Source of the DNA: a virus | Virus record (IMG/VR): IMGVR_UViG_3300023198_000555 | Coordinates: 1-43,316 of that record | DNA: 43,316 nucleotides | Direction: 5' to 3' (one strand) | In this document: positions 8,401-16,387 of the stretch, piece after piece | Numbering within the stretch: the stretch's first letter is position 1 | How the letters are laid out: every line of letters starts with the position of its first letter | Notes under the pieces: generated by a model | What the model was told of the DNA's origin: nothing | Seen by the model: only the letters and a program-made list of their open reading frames with translations | Database searches by the model: none | Translations under genes and position numbers: made by a program

Positions 8401-9182
8401 CTCCCACGGGAGTTACGGCCTCCACCACCGCTCCTGACCTAACCCCAATGGCTGCTCCTGGAAAGCCTCGGGTGGGCACTACGCAAGTGTCCCACATTCG
8501 TCCCGGGGCTGCCGCCGGCACTATGGAGGGCAAGGCTGAAGAAATACCTGCCACGGCCAAGGGCCAGGGACAACTCCATGAGGACATGGGACGGCTAGAG
8601 AAGCGCCTGACCACGAAGGGTATCAAATACGACAAGTCCTTCCTGACCGGCGACTACGGCACCGAGATCGAGAAGCGTGTGCTTGACGCCATGCGCGTGG
8701 CCTTGGTGGAGTTCGCCCTCTACAAGGACCTTGAGAAAGAGGATCTGGTCAAGGGGATCAAGGCGGGCGATCCCAAGACCTTCGGCAAGAGTATCATGGA
8801 GGCAGCCCAGGCCGCTGAGGACCCTGCCAAGTTTGCCAAGAACCTTGGGGCAGCGGGTGGGGGTAAGGGCGGCAAAAAAAGTTTGTTTGACCGCCTCTTG
8901 GGCCGCCAAGAGGGTGGTCTTGTCATCGGTCAGAACCCAGATGGCACTGCCAAGGTTATGAAACCGCCAGCGAAGGAAATGATCACGGCTATCGGGGCGG
9001 GTGAGGGCATCATGTCCAAGAGCGCCTTGGCAGCAGCAGCGGGGGGCAAGGGCGGCGGCGGCGGCATCGGCAGCATCCAGGTCAACGTCAACGGCCCTGG
9101 TGGTCGAGAGTTGGCTCGGATGATGGAGGTTGCGGCCATCGACGTGGTTCACGAGTTCGAGCGCAAGAAGGGGATGACTTGA
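5460..9182 (+). CDS. Tail tape measure protein, 1240 aa
   Basis: The protein spans the tail lumen, sets tail length, and is ejected ahead of the DNA. Evidence is its size, its place right after the chaperone pair, and its composition. There is a helical, coiled-coil-rich N-terminus (residues 1-120), then a glycine-rich stretch and a hydrophobic segment around 225-277 of the kind that inserts in membranes. Long helical regions follow (about 280-800), then an A/P/K-rich linker (about 960-1035). The C-terminus (1160-1240) is glycine-rich with a short beta stretch and an amphipathic end. At about 0.15 nm per residue, 1240 residues correspond to a tail of roughly 185 nm, a rule-of-thumb estimate only. 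I saw no protease or lysozyme motif; peptidoglycan hydrolysis is encoded separately, two genes downstream. ATG at 5460 follows the chaperone stop after 9 bases. Confidence 0.9.
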   Translation: MPTPEEVLTIGFDLDITGALKDLATFQKKMHAQMSAVTGTVDKLSKANEKMAKKAAKGTREWQDTIDEVEGSVDKLSAVMADMERRAKKASGTRKQELLDHIELLKKMGAQRKKDEKKGKGDDGGGALPGAGSGAAKAASRKEAKRIGGDIFGGMKGGLSSLFQKDLGGVFTEGSKTLGSVMEGSGKLFGGLFKKGGRAFGDQAGGFLMRKAGKQWGKGGVKGKAGGAGLAAAGGAMKAVGGMFKAIGPLLGTLAKIGPLLGTVSTALVGIVKLVVDAESQAKDFNKSILQAAGSSGFLAKNFGDADLAMADMDSTLRQIRDAAHDKELLFDWGIDPEQHAAILNVMTQEGLELSDMAEMARQAGTDVQGLQKELAKVSVGFSRSMGVPLQEINQMQVEMMRNMGASLDETKLAFAQMTRAAGESGIAANRFFQVIKGVSQDLALYNTRMGSATKLLKEIGKVMDPRSAQKFMQFATQGLKSMDQDARMRLDMLSGGKGKAIVEKDLTRKEGLLLKRMNEITGETVESIQAQLEGGALSREKMFEKLRTGGTGVDEKGRKIVRKEAASLIESSEEMKIDRSAVGKGQYGVAAAMGNLSAGGSLNMMRAGMTKFSGAKSISEGIGTIGQDKMAQMLGVSEEQVRQMAKLEMHLIRQREVLKDKLDNGTDQDKADAQKALDDAGMTREQLDSNQIDFAALMETLSDKEKEETRTEAEKQMTVAQHHSDLTDGILKQLERLVSFLMNEFYNVILDIWDAILDPLGMKKEEMATKRAVMETKDPAMIKAMKGMGENIDAYALRGKASEVYGGKLSEKTQTEEGRKEVLAAAQSTLKGGDIMAAGTMAGVDQAKMDKLRGKLFKKVSAAEAGVPSAVGPGMGPGGVGGMPDITVPIEGADFTKAMQEAGLTGEEIGRLLEKGIWGADPSRAVAFAGAVGGAGGVAPTEAEKKKAKEEGKAKAQEEAKQAPPPPSPQAQAAAKTAGAPTGVTASTTAPDLTPMAAPGKPRVGTTQVSHIRPGAAAGTMEGKAEEIPATAKGQGQLHEDMGRLEKRLTTKGIKYDKSFLTGDYGTEIEKRVLDAMRVALVEFALYKDLEKEDLVKGIKAGDPKTFGKSIMEAAQAAEDPAKFAKNLGAAGGGKGGKKSLFDRLLGRQEGGLVIGQNPDGTAKVMKPPAKEMITAIGAGEGIMSKSALAAAAGGKGGGGGIGSIQVNVNGPGGRELARMMEVAAIDVVHEFERKKGMT

Positions 9183-9185
9183 TAG

Positions 9186-10244
9186 ATGCCCCGCATCCCG
9201 TCTCCCAACGACATGCCTCCGTTCGCTCCGGGCGGGGGCTCTCTGCCGTCTGCGGATACGGGATACGTCCATCCGGCTGAGATTCGTCGGGGCTTCATCC
9301 CGATGGTGTTCCAGATCACGAGCCCTCTCAATCGGCGGCAGGTACTCATGCCGCACGCTCTCGTGTTGCACGTCAACCCCCTGAGCTTCCAGGAGACCCA
9401 GACCCAGAAGGTCGAGCGCTTCCAGACGCGGGGTGGTTGGCAAGAGCAGCACTGGGGCTCCGATCTGACGGAGTTGTCAGCGGACGCCACCACGGGCGCG
9501 TTCATGAACATCTACACGGGGCTCACCAGCGTCCTCCGGCAGCGGACCATTGCCTGGGACCGCTACCGTGACCTGGTGGACCTGTTCCACAACAACGGCA
9601 GTGTCCACGACCCCTTCGGCAACATCGTGCTCCAGGGGGGTGTCCTGCTCATCTACGACCGGGGCACGTACATGGGCACGTTCCGGTCGTTTGAGACGCA
9701 GGAGACGGACGAGACGCCGTTCTCGTTCAAGATGAACTGGAGCTTCAAGGTTGAGCAGACGCTCTTGCTCGTGCCCACGAGTCTCCGAGACCCAGGCCAG
9801 CGCGTCCCGAGCTTCCAGGAGCAGAACACGCTCCCCTCGTTGCGAGCGGAAGAAAAACCTCTGGATCGGCCGGCTGAGATCGAACGCCTGAATGAGATCA
9901 ACCGGGAACGGGCTCACTACCTGAACGAGGAAAAGAAGCAGGAGATCGAGGAATCCCAAACTCGTATCGAGGCTGAGAACCAACGCCTGGCTGACGAGAC
10001 CTTTTTGGAGAGAGGTATTCGAGAAAGCCAGGGTGTTCCTAGTGAGGACAATACTCGGTTCAACGTTCTTTTGCAGAGACAGCAGGCGCAGGAGAAGCGC
10101 GAGGCGGCGCAGGGGTACGCTGAGCAGAACGCCATTGCAGCAAATCAGCCTCGGATCCAAGTTGACCAGCCCCCTCGGCAACCGACGCCCGAGGAAAAAG
10201 CCATGTATGAGACCCTGTTCCCCGGAGCAGGAGGGGGAACCTAG
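9186..10244 (+). CDS. Hub-proximal baseplate/tube-cap protein with coiled-coil tail, 352 aa
   Basis: Residues 53-196 form a beta-rich domain with an HVNPLSF motif, an EQHWGSD motif, a helix around YRDLVDLFHNNG, and a terminal hairpin series near IYDRGTYMGTF and KMNWSFKVEQ. The pattern resembles gpU/LysM-proximal or CIS-tube-type domains that connect the tube to the hub; I call it by pattern only. A highly charged coiled coil follows (about 223-310), then a P/Q-rich end. The same beta domain recurs at residues 499-653 of the next protein, so the two probably stack or form mixed rings. The stop TAG at 10242 overlaps the GTG start of the next gene by one base. ATG 9186 lies just after the tape measure stop without a clear ribosome binding site. 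Confidence 0.6.
   Translation: MPRIPSPNDMPPFAPGGGSLPSADTGYVHPAEIRRGFIPMVFQITSPLNRRQVLMPHALVLHVNPLSFQETQTQKVERFQTRGGWQEQHWGSDLTELSADATTGAFMNIYTGLTSVLRQRTIAWDRYRDLVDLFHNNGSVHDPFGNIVLQGGVLLIYDRGTYMGTFRSFETQETDETPFSFKMNWSFKVEQTLLLVPTSLRDPGQRVPSFQEQNTLPSLRAEEKPLDRPAEIERLNEINRERAHYLNEEKKQEIEESQTRIEAENQRLADETFLERGIRESQGVPSEDNTRFNVLLQRQQAQEKREAAQGYAEQNAIAANQPRIQVDQPPRQPTPEEKAMYETLFPGAGGGT
10229..10234 (+). promoter_or_regulatory. Consensus ribosome binding site for the tail lysozyme gene
   Basis: AGGAGG, continuing into a G-run, lies 9 bases before the GTG at 10244. It supports the GTG start that overlaps the upstream stop (TAGTG). Confidence 0.8.
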
Positions 10245-12670
10245 TGACTAGTCGTGGCCGCCGCGCGCCCCCGGCTCGTGTTCGAGGCACGGGCACGCCT
10301 TCGTTGGAAGAACGAGCGCGTGCGAACGTGCTGATGAACCCTCCCCCACCGAGCCCTGTCCAGGGGGACGTACAGGTCGAGTCCAATGCTTCGGGCGCCA
10401 TTCAAGGGGGAGCCCCACCCCCTGGGGTGGAACGCATCTTTCGGGAGATCGAGGCGTCGGCGGACTACTACGACCCTCAGACCTATGAGGAACTGCTGAC
10501 CTACTACAACGATCTGGATCTGCGGCAGGACGCTGGGCTGTCTCTCCAGTTCGTTGGGATCTCGGCTGCGTCTGCGAACTCCAAGATGTTCGTGGTGGGC
10601 ATCTTGCCTCCGGTGTCGAACGTCACGGGAGCCCTTCTGGACCGATCCGGGACCGCCGCTGCTCTTGAAGAAACTCTCCCGGTGAGAGCCTACGACCAGG
10701 GCGGCCCCAAGTTGGTCCTGATAGACGGCAAGCTCGTACCTGATCCCTCTGATGACGAGTCTGCGGACGCCGAGCCTAGAAAGAAGGACGTTGAGCGGTG
10801 GGGCGACCACGCCAAGACTCTCCCCGACTACTTCTGGATCGAGTGGGTGACGATGTGCGAGCGACTGGGTGCGGACCCGGTTGAGCTAGCCGCTGTCTGC
10901 TACAACGAGAGTGGGTTCAATCCAGCGGCCGAACACCCCCCTCCCACGGTAGCCAAGGGGCTGTTCCAGTTCATGCACAGCATAGCGGTAGGAACAGAGG
11001 CACGCCCCGGCCATATGACCGAGGAAGAATGGGAGACGTTTGGGGACCTGTCAGCCAGCGAGCAACTGCCCTATTTCGAGGAATTCCTTGCCAAAGGCAA
11101 GGGCAAGTTCAGGGGCAAAGAGGGCGGGGGAGAGGACGCCCAACGGGTCAGGATCTACAGCCATGTGTTCGGGGGCTACCCCAACGAGAATTTGTACCAA
11201 GAGTGGTACATCAGCACCGAGGAACAAGAGATACGGGTAGCAGAACTACAGCGTAACCTCATCGAGTTCAGGACCAGGGCCGCCGCCCAGACCGATCCCA
11301 AGATAAAGGACGCCTGGTTGGCCGAGGCTGCCAGGGCCGAGGACAAGCTGAAGAAGCCGTACCCCACGGAAACGGCCAAGGCGTACACGAACAATGCGGG
11401 GTACGAGCTAAACGACAACTTTGACAGCGATGGTAGCGGGGCCATCACGGCAGGGGACATCGCTAGGACCATCGAGAACAAACCGCCTGGGTGGATGCAA
11501 AAGAAGATTCGAGAAATAGAAGATTCTGGGCAACGGTCCACCTATGGGCAGTCGGCGGGCAACAAGCTGTTCCCGATGTGGGTGGATGATGGAAGCGAGA
11601 AAGCAGCGCGGATGCGGAAGCTGCTCAGCGAGATCGCCAGGACGGGATACAACGCAACCAAAAAAGGCAAAGCGCTCGCGAGCGCTCAGGCCGCGCAAGC
11701 CATCGAGACCACGCTAAGGCTGGAGAACATGCGCAAGACGCCTCCGCTCCGCATGTTGGTCAACCCCGCCAGCTTCTCAGTCAAGGGGGAGAAGATCGTC
11801 TCTGATGGCAACTGGGCTCGCAACGGTCCCGTCATCGAGCACTGGGGTGATGCCCAGGACAAGATTTCGGCCTCGGGCAAGATCGCTGGCTTCTACGCGA
11901 TGGATCGCCAAAACGCTCGGGAGCCAGGGCTGAACCGGACGGCCAAGTTCTTCACCAAGTCGTTTCAGAACTTCCTGTCGCTATTCCTCATCTACAAGAA
12001 CAACGGTGGCCTGTATCTGAACGAGTCGGAGGGGCAGTACATCCGGAGAAACCTCTCGGTCGTGGGGAGCGTTTACATCTACTACGACAACACCCTGTAC
12101 CTAGGGAGCTTCGACAACTTCAACATCACCGAGGACGCAACTTCTCCGCACACCCTGGAGTACAGCTACGACTTCACGGTCAGGGCGGCCTTCCTCCTGG
12201 ACCGCCCCAACGAGCAAGGCTTCACCTACGGTGCTTCGGGCAGGTTCCCCACCGAGTTGGCTGCCGGGTTGCCGACCACGACGGCCGCGTCCGAGGCCGC
12301 CGCAACCGATACTTATGACGAGATCGAAGCGCTAGCGGCTTCTGAACTTGAAGGAGATGAGTTCAAGGAGAAAGCAGCAGAAGTAGAAGCGCGCTTTATC
12401 GCCGGAGACCCCCCTGGCATTGGGTCCATCTTCAGCGAAGGGGACCTGGAGGATGCTCGGAGAGCCACTGATGCCTCTCTGCGGGAAAGGGAGTCCCGTG
12501 CTGTTGAGGACAGCCCCTCTGCCCCCGAGGAAACGAGGACTGACCCCACAGAGGTTCGGATCGAGTACGTGTTGAGGCAGTACGAGAGGTGGAAGGCTAA
12601 CGCCATCAGCACGGAGCAGTGGGATCAGGTTCGGGCGGCTAATGCTGACATAACGAAAGGGGTCCTCTAG
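10244..12670 (+). CDS. Tail-associated lytic transglycosylase/lysozyme with hub-proximal domain, 808 aa
   Basis: This is probably the enzyme that cuts peptidoglycan during infection. Residues about 195-315 resemble an SLT/lysozyme-fold transglycosylase. Glu222 in YNESGFNP is the predicted catalytic acid, and AKGLFQFM (237-244) corresponds to the GLMQ-type motif II. Residues 394-405 (DSDGSGAITAGD) form a complete EF-hand/dockerin-type calcium loop with D394, D396, S398, G399, I401 and D405. Residues 499-653 repeat the beta domain of the upstream protein (LVNPASF, EHWGD, YKNNGG, YIYYDNTLYLGSF). The first 180 residues are P/G-rich then beta-rich and unassigned. The last 130 are helical and charged. 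The start is GTG with a consensus AGGAGG. In T4 the lysozyme is part of the gp5 spike; here the enzyme is a separate protein tied to the hub region. Transglycosylase versus muramidase chemistry cannot be told from the sequence. Confidence 0.8.
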   Translation: MTSRGRRAPPARVRGTGTPSLEERARANVLMNPPPPSPVQGDVQVESNASGAIQGGAPPPGVERIFREIEASADYYDPQTYEELLTYYNDLDLRQDAGLSLQFVGISAASANSKMFVVGILPPVSNVTGALLDRSGTAAALEETLPVRAYDQGGPKLVLIDGKLVPDPSDDESADAEPRKKDVERWGDHAKTLPDYFWIEWVTMCERLGADPVELAAVCYNESGFNPAAEHPPPTVAKGLFQFMHSIAVGTEARPGHMTEEEWETFGDLSASEQLPYFEEFLAKGKGKFRGKEGGGEDAQRVRIYSHVFGGYPNENLYQEWYISTEEQEIRVAELQRNLIEFRTRAAAQTDPKIKDAWLAEAARAEDKLKKPYPTETAKAYTNNAGYELNDNFDSDGSGAITAGDIARTIENKPPGWMQKKIREIEDSGQRSTYGQSAGNKLFPMWVDDGSEKAARMRKLLSEIARTGYNATKKGKALASAQAAQAIETTLRLENMRKTPPLRMLVNPASFSVKGEKIVSDGNWARNGPVIEHWGDAQDKISASGKIAGFYAMDRQNAREPGLNRTAKFFTKSFQNFLSLFLIYKNNGGLYLNESEGQYIRRNLSVVGSVYIYYDNTLYLGSFDNFNITEDATSPHTLEYSYDFTVRAAFLLDRPNEQGFTYGASGRFPTELAAGLPTTTAASEAAATDTYDEIEALAASELEGDEFKEKAAEVEARFIAGDPPGIGSIFSEGDLEDARRATDASLRERESRAVEDSPSAPEETRTDPTEVRIEYVLRQYERWKANAISTEQWDQVRAANADITKGVL

Positions 12671-12674
12671 CGAC

Positions 12675-15600
12675 ATGGCGCGTAGTCCCTACCAAGGCAC
12701 CTGGCAGCAAGGCATCCGTCCTACGATAGTGACGGCACCGGACGCCCTCGTGTTCATCAACGGTGAGGTGGACATTCTAGGGTGTACTCAATGCCAGCGC
12801 CGGTTCGACATCAACAAGTACCTCACCAGTGTCCAGGTGGACCTCAACGTCGATAGCCCTCCTGGGTCGGCTACCCTCAACCTGAGCGTCCCTCGCCACA
12901 CCATCGACGACTTCTACTTCGACGGGGTGCCCCTGATCTCCCCCATGATGGAGGTCGAGATTTACGCCAAGGGCTACTTCACCCTGGAGGGGATGCCGCA
13001 ATACTACCCCATCTTCTGGGGCCTCACGACGGAGATCAGCGACCAGTATTCGGGGGGCGAGCACACCGTCAGCATCAACTGCTCCGACATCCTGAAGTGG
13101 TGGGAGCTATGTAAAATGAACATCAACCCGTCCTTCACGGGCGGGCAGTTCAACGGGCTGACCTTCGGCAACATCTTCCACGGCATGAACCCCTACGACG
13201 TGATCTGGACGCTCGCTCAGCAGTCGTTCGGAGACGTGGTGGTGGGCACCGGCTCGCTCACCAGCTTCTTCAAGGAAAACTCCCAGAAGAAGACGTTCCA
13301 AGCGTCCCTGGCGGACATCATGCAATACTGGAACGAGCGTTTCACGCGCATCCGCTCCAACCTCATGATGTACGGGACCGAGGGCGCCGCTGTCAGAGGG
13401 GATTACCTGTACGCTCGCTACCGAGCCTGGCGTGCTGGCCTTAACAGCAAGAACAAGACGACGGACTTCAAGCAGCCGTTCGCGTCTGCTGTCGTGCGAG
13501 GTGCCAACGGTGGTGCTCAAGGTAGCCAGATGGTGTTTGACCCCACTGACTCGTCGGTGGTGGCCTTCCGCTCCCAGATGATGTCAGCCGGCGAGATCAA
13601 CTTCTGGCAGAGCGAGTATCAGACCAAGCTGGAGTTGGCTAGCTCGGCCAAGGAAGCCATTGGTTACGAGTTCTTCATGGACGTGACCGGTGACATCGTG
13701 TTCAAGCCGCCGTTCTACAACCTGGACGTGTTGAGCAACAAGCCGGTCTCCTGGATCCAGGACATCGACATCATCGACTGGGACTTTTCGGAGAGCGAGG
13801 CTGAGGTCGTCACCCAGCTATCCATCCAGGGCAACTTCACAGGCGCGGCGGACTGGGGCTTCGGAGAAGAAGCCACCCCGTTCACGTCGGTTACGGACTA
13901 CCACCTGCTTCGTAAGTACGGTTGGCGTTCGCAGACCTTCAACTCGGAGTTCATGAGCAACCCCGTGTTCATGTTCTACATGGGACTCGACCTGATGGAC
14001 CGGTACAACGCTCGCCGGCACCGGGGTACTGTCAACATCCCGCTGCGTCCCGAGCTACGACTGGGCTTTCCGGTCTACATCGCTCCGAAGGATCAGTTCT
14101 GGTACATCCAGGGCATCAGCCACAACATCCAGTTCGGCAGTCGTGCTCAAACGACGCTGACCTTGAGTGCTCGCCGCCAGAAGTTCATCGCTCCCCAGGG
14201 CATCGGGAGCATTCGACTGACGGAGTACAGCGGGCAAGAAATTCCCGAGGCTCCAACTGGAGAACTGAAGGACAAGATCCCACGGTTGTCGGTCAGGCAG
14301 CTTCGCACGAGTGCCTCTTTCAAGATGACTATTGGGGACGCTGCTCTGATCCCTCCTGTCAACGCAGAGGATACGGGCGACATCTCCAGTCCTTATGCCC
14401 CCTTGCTGCTCCGGCACCCCAAGACGGGACGGATCGTGGGCTACCCCAACGTCGTCATGGCCTACACGAGGCCGTTCGCAGGGGAGCTATTCAGTTCTGA
14501 GCAACTGGCTCGCACCCAGGGGCGCAAGAAGTCTCCCAAGGACAACCCGTTTACCAAAGACTTCAGCCCGGTCACTGCCAAGAACCTGGCGGACACTGAG
14601 AAGGCCGTCGCCACTCAAACCAGCGAGGAATACCTTAGGAACAAGTACGTGGGCAACCGGTACTCCTATGGGCTCAGTTCGGCCGGTGTCTACACCTACG
14701 CCCACGACGTTTCCAACGTGCTGGACGAGATCCTGCTCATCAGCAAGAAAAAACTCACGGTCGAGACTCTGGAAGGAGATGACGTTAGCCGGGCGGTGCT
14801 CGGCAAGCAAACCGGGTCTGCCATGATCCGACCCGTCTCAGATCAGCGGGGGTTCGAGGTCATCGGGCACCACAAGTACGGCCGAGGCATTTCGCTGCGA
14901 GACGGGTCGCTCGTCTTGTCTGGTGCCAACGAGACCAACCAGCGCACCAACATCGATCTCCAGTTGGCGTTGGCCGGCGGTCTGTACGAGACCTTGAAGG
15001 CCCAGTCCCAGGGGCTCACGGCGATTACCAACACGTACCCAAACCCTGCGGATGCCATAGCGCGTCTGTCCCCCGAGGAACTTCAGACGGCCGCTGTGAT
15101 CAGCCCCGAGGATAAGAAGGTCGAGTTCGTCGAAGTGGGCAAGAACTTCGTGGACGCTGCTCCCCTTGGATCCACTGCGAACGAGGGCGTCCCGGTGAGT
15201 GTGGAGGCAGGCCAGCTTTCTCGGGCTTTGACTCTGGCTGAGATGCAGGTCAAGGAGGACAACATCGAGAACGTCGCCGACTGCAACTGTCTATCGGGAC
15301 GTTCCGACCTGGCCTTCATCAACGTCGGCTACCAGGTCAAGGTTCTTACCGGAGGGGATACCAAAGAGGACCTGTCTCGGCTTCCCGGGGACAACGGGGT
15401 GGTGTCCTTCGGTTTGGACGACGAGGCAACCAAGCGCAGAGAAGAAGTCTCTGCGGAGTACGATGCCGAGGTGGCGAAAATCGAGGCTTCTAGCGAGGAA
15501 CTGTTCGAGGGTTTCTTCAATATCTACGTGGAGTCTGTGGTAGACCTTTCCCCCGAGGCTCTCATAGGGCTCGACCCCGAAGAAGTTGAGGCTTTGCTCA

Positions 15601-16385
15601 AGGGTTCGAGTTTGACTCCAGAGCAAGTCACGGAGTTTACCACGGCGGCAGCCGCAGACGTGGAGTTTGAGATCAAAAGGGCTAAAGGGGAAGCCTGGCA
15701 AAAGTACAACAAGGAAATGGATGGCGACGCTCCGGGGGAGGCTATGGCTGAGGAAGCCCTGTACCAGAGCTTCACGGGCGGCAATGCCCCAGTGAACCTG
15801 GCCGGAGCGGCGCTGGGCCAGCAACAACTGAGCCGCGTCGATCAGTTCTTGGTGACGCTCTACCAGGCAGTAGACTTCCCGCACCAGGAGTACGAGAAGG
15901 CGCTTCGTGGTGAGTTGCTGAACCTCCCGAACCGAGATGTTCAAGACCTTCGGTTCGGAACCCCAGGCGACGACCTGAGTCCCCTGAGCCCGCCTTACTC
16001 TCAGCCGCTCCGAGCTTTGGGAGGGGACCCTATCGCCTTGGCCAACACGGTCAGCAGCAACGCAGACCAGGTAGCTGAGTCGTGGAGCAGATTTGGAGGG
16101 GACCTACGGGACAACACCCAGCGGGCTAAGATCGAGGGCGAGATCGCCCGAGACAACCGTCGCCTGACCCGGCTCCGAGAAGAAAAGCAGTTGTTGGAGG
16201 AAGCCCAAGCAGGTGGCGGCTCGACACGGCTCACGCCCGTCAAGACTAACCAGGGCCAGACCATCACCTTCGCGGACATCCCCGCTCAACAGGAGAGGGT
16301 GCAAGCCGAGATCGACAAGGTTGGGCCTCGCTTGGCCAACAACGAACTCAGGTTGGTCCAGTTGAACAACCGAAGCAGGCAGTAG
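12675..16385 (+). CDS. Baseplate hub protein (gp27/gpD-like), 1236 aa
   Basis: The N-terminal half has the layout of contractile-tail hub proteins, which form a ring between tube and spike. It opens with a beta domain (about 45-145, with VEIYAKG and YPIFWGLTTEISDQ followed by VSINCSDILKWW). Near residues 463-502 are strands typical of the hub's closing domain (FPVYIAPKDQFWYIQGISHNI, then TTLTLSARRQ). It lies directly before the spike gene, as expected for hub and spike partners. There is a CTQC pair at C37/C40. The C-terminal 700 residues go far beyond a usual hub. They include an acidic helical section (about 905-1040) and a final coiled coil (about 1145-1236), perhaps binding the large accessory baseplate proteins. 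ATG at 12675 starts 4 bases after the upstream stop, with AAAGGGG about 13 bases upstream. Confidence 0.72.
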   Translation: MARSPYQGTWQQGIRPTIVTAPDALVFINGEVDILGCTQCQRRFDINKYLTSVQVDLNVDSPPGSATLNLSVPRHTIDDFYFDGVPLISPMMEVEIYAKGYFTLEGMPQYYPIFWGLTTEISDQYSGGEHTVSINCSDILKWWELCKMNINPSFTGGQFNGLTFGNIFHGMNPYDVIWTLAQQSFGDVVVGTGSLTSFFKENSQKKTFQASLADIMQYWNERFTRIRSNLMMYGTEGAAVRGDYLYARYRAWRAGLNSKNKTTDFKQPFASAVVRGANGGAQGSQMVFDPTDSSVVAFRSQMMSAGEINFWQSEYQTKLELASSAKEAIGYEFFMDVTGDIVFKPPFYNLDVLSNKPVSWIQDIDIIDWDFSESEAEVVTQLSIQGNFTGAADWGFGEEATPFTSVTDYHLLRKYGWRSQTFNSEFMSNPVFMFYMGLDLMDRYNARRHRGTVNIPLRPELRLGFPVYIAPKDQFWYIQGISHNIQFGSRAQTTLTLSARRQKFIAPQGIGSIRLTEYSGQEIPEAPTGELKDKIPRLSVRQLRTSASFKMTIGDAALIPPVNAEDTGDISSPYAPLLLRHPKTGRIVGYPNVVMAYTRPFAGELFSSEQLARTQGRKKSPKDNPFTKDFSPVTAKNLADTEKAVATQTSEEYLRNKYVGNRYSYGLSSAGVYTYAHDVSNVLDEILLISKKKLTVETLEGDDVSRAVLGKQTGSAMIRPVSDQRGFEVIGHHKYGRGISLRDGSLVLSGANETNQRTNIDLQLALAGGLYETLKAQSQGLTAITNTYPNPADAIARLSPEELQTAAVISPEDKKVEFVEVGKNFVDAAPLGSTANEGVPVSVEAGQLSRALTLAEMQVKEDNIENVADCNCLSGRSDLAFINVGYQVKVLTGGDTKEDLSRLPGDNGVVSFGLDDEATKRREEVSAEYDAEVAKIEASSEELFEGFFNIYVESVVDLSPEALIGLDPEEVEALLKGSSLTPEQVTEFTTAAAADVEFEIKRAKGEAWQKYNKEMDGDAPGEAMAEEALYQSFTGGNAPVNLAGAALGQQQLSRVDQFLVTLYQAVDFPHQEYEKALRGELLNLPNRDVQDLRFGTPGDDLSPLSPPYSQPLRALGGDPIALANTVSSNADQVAESWSRFGGDLRDNTQRAKIEGEIARDNRRLTRLREEKQLLEEAQAGGGSTRLTPVKTNQGQTITFADIPAQQERVQAEIDKVGPRLANNELRLVQLNNRSRQ

Positions 16386-16387
16386 CC

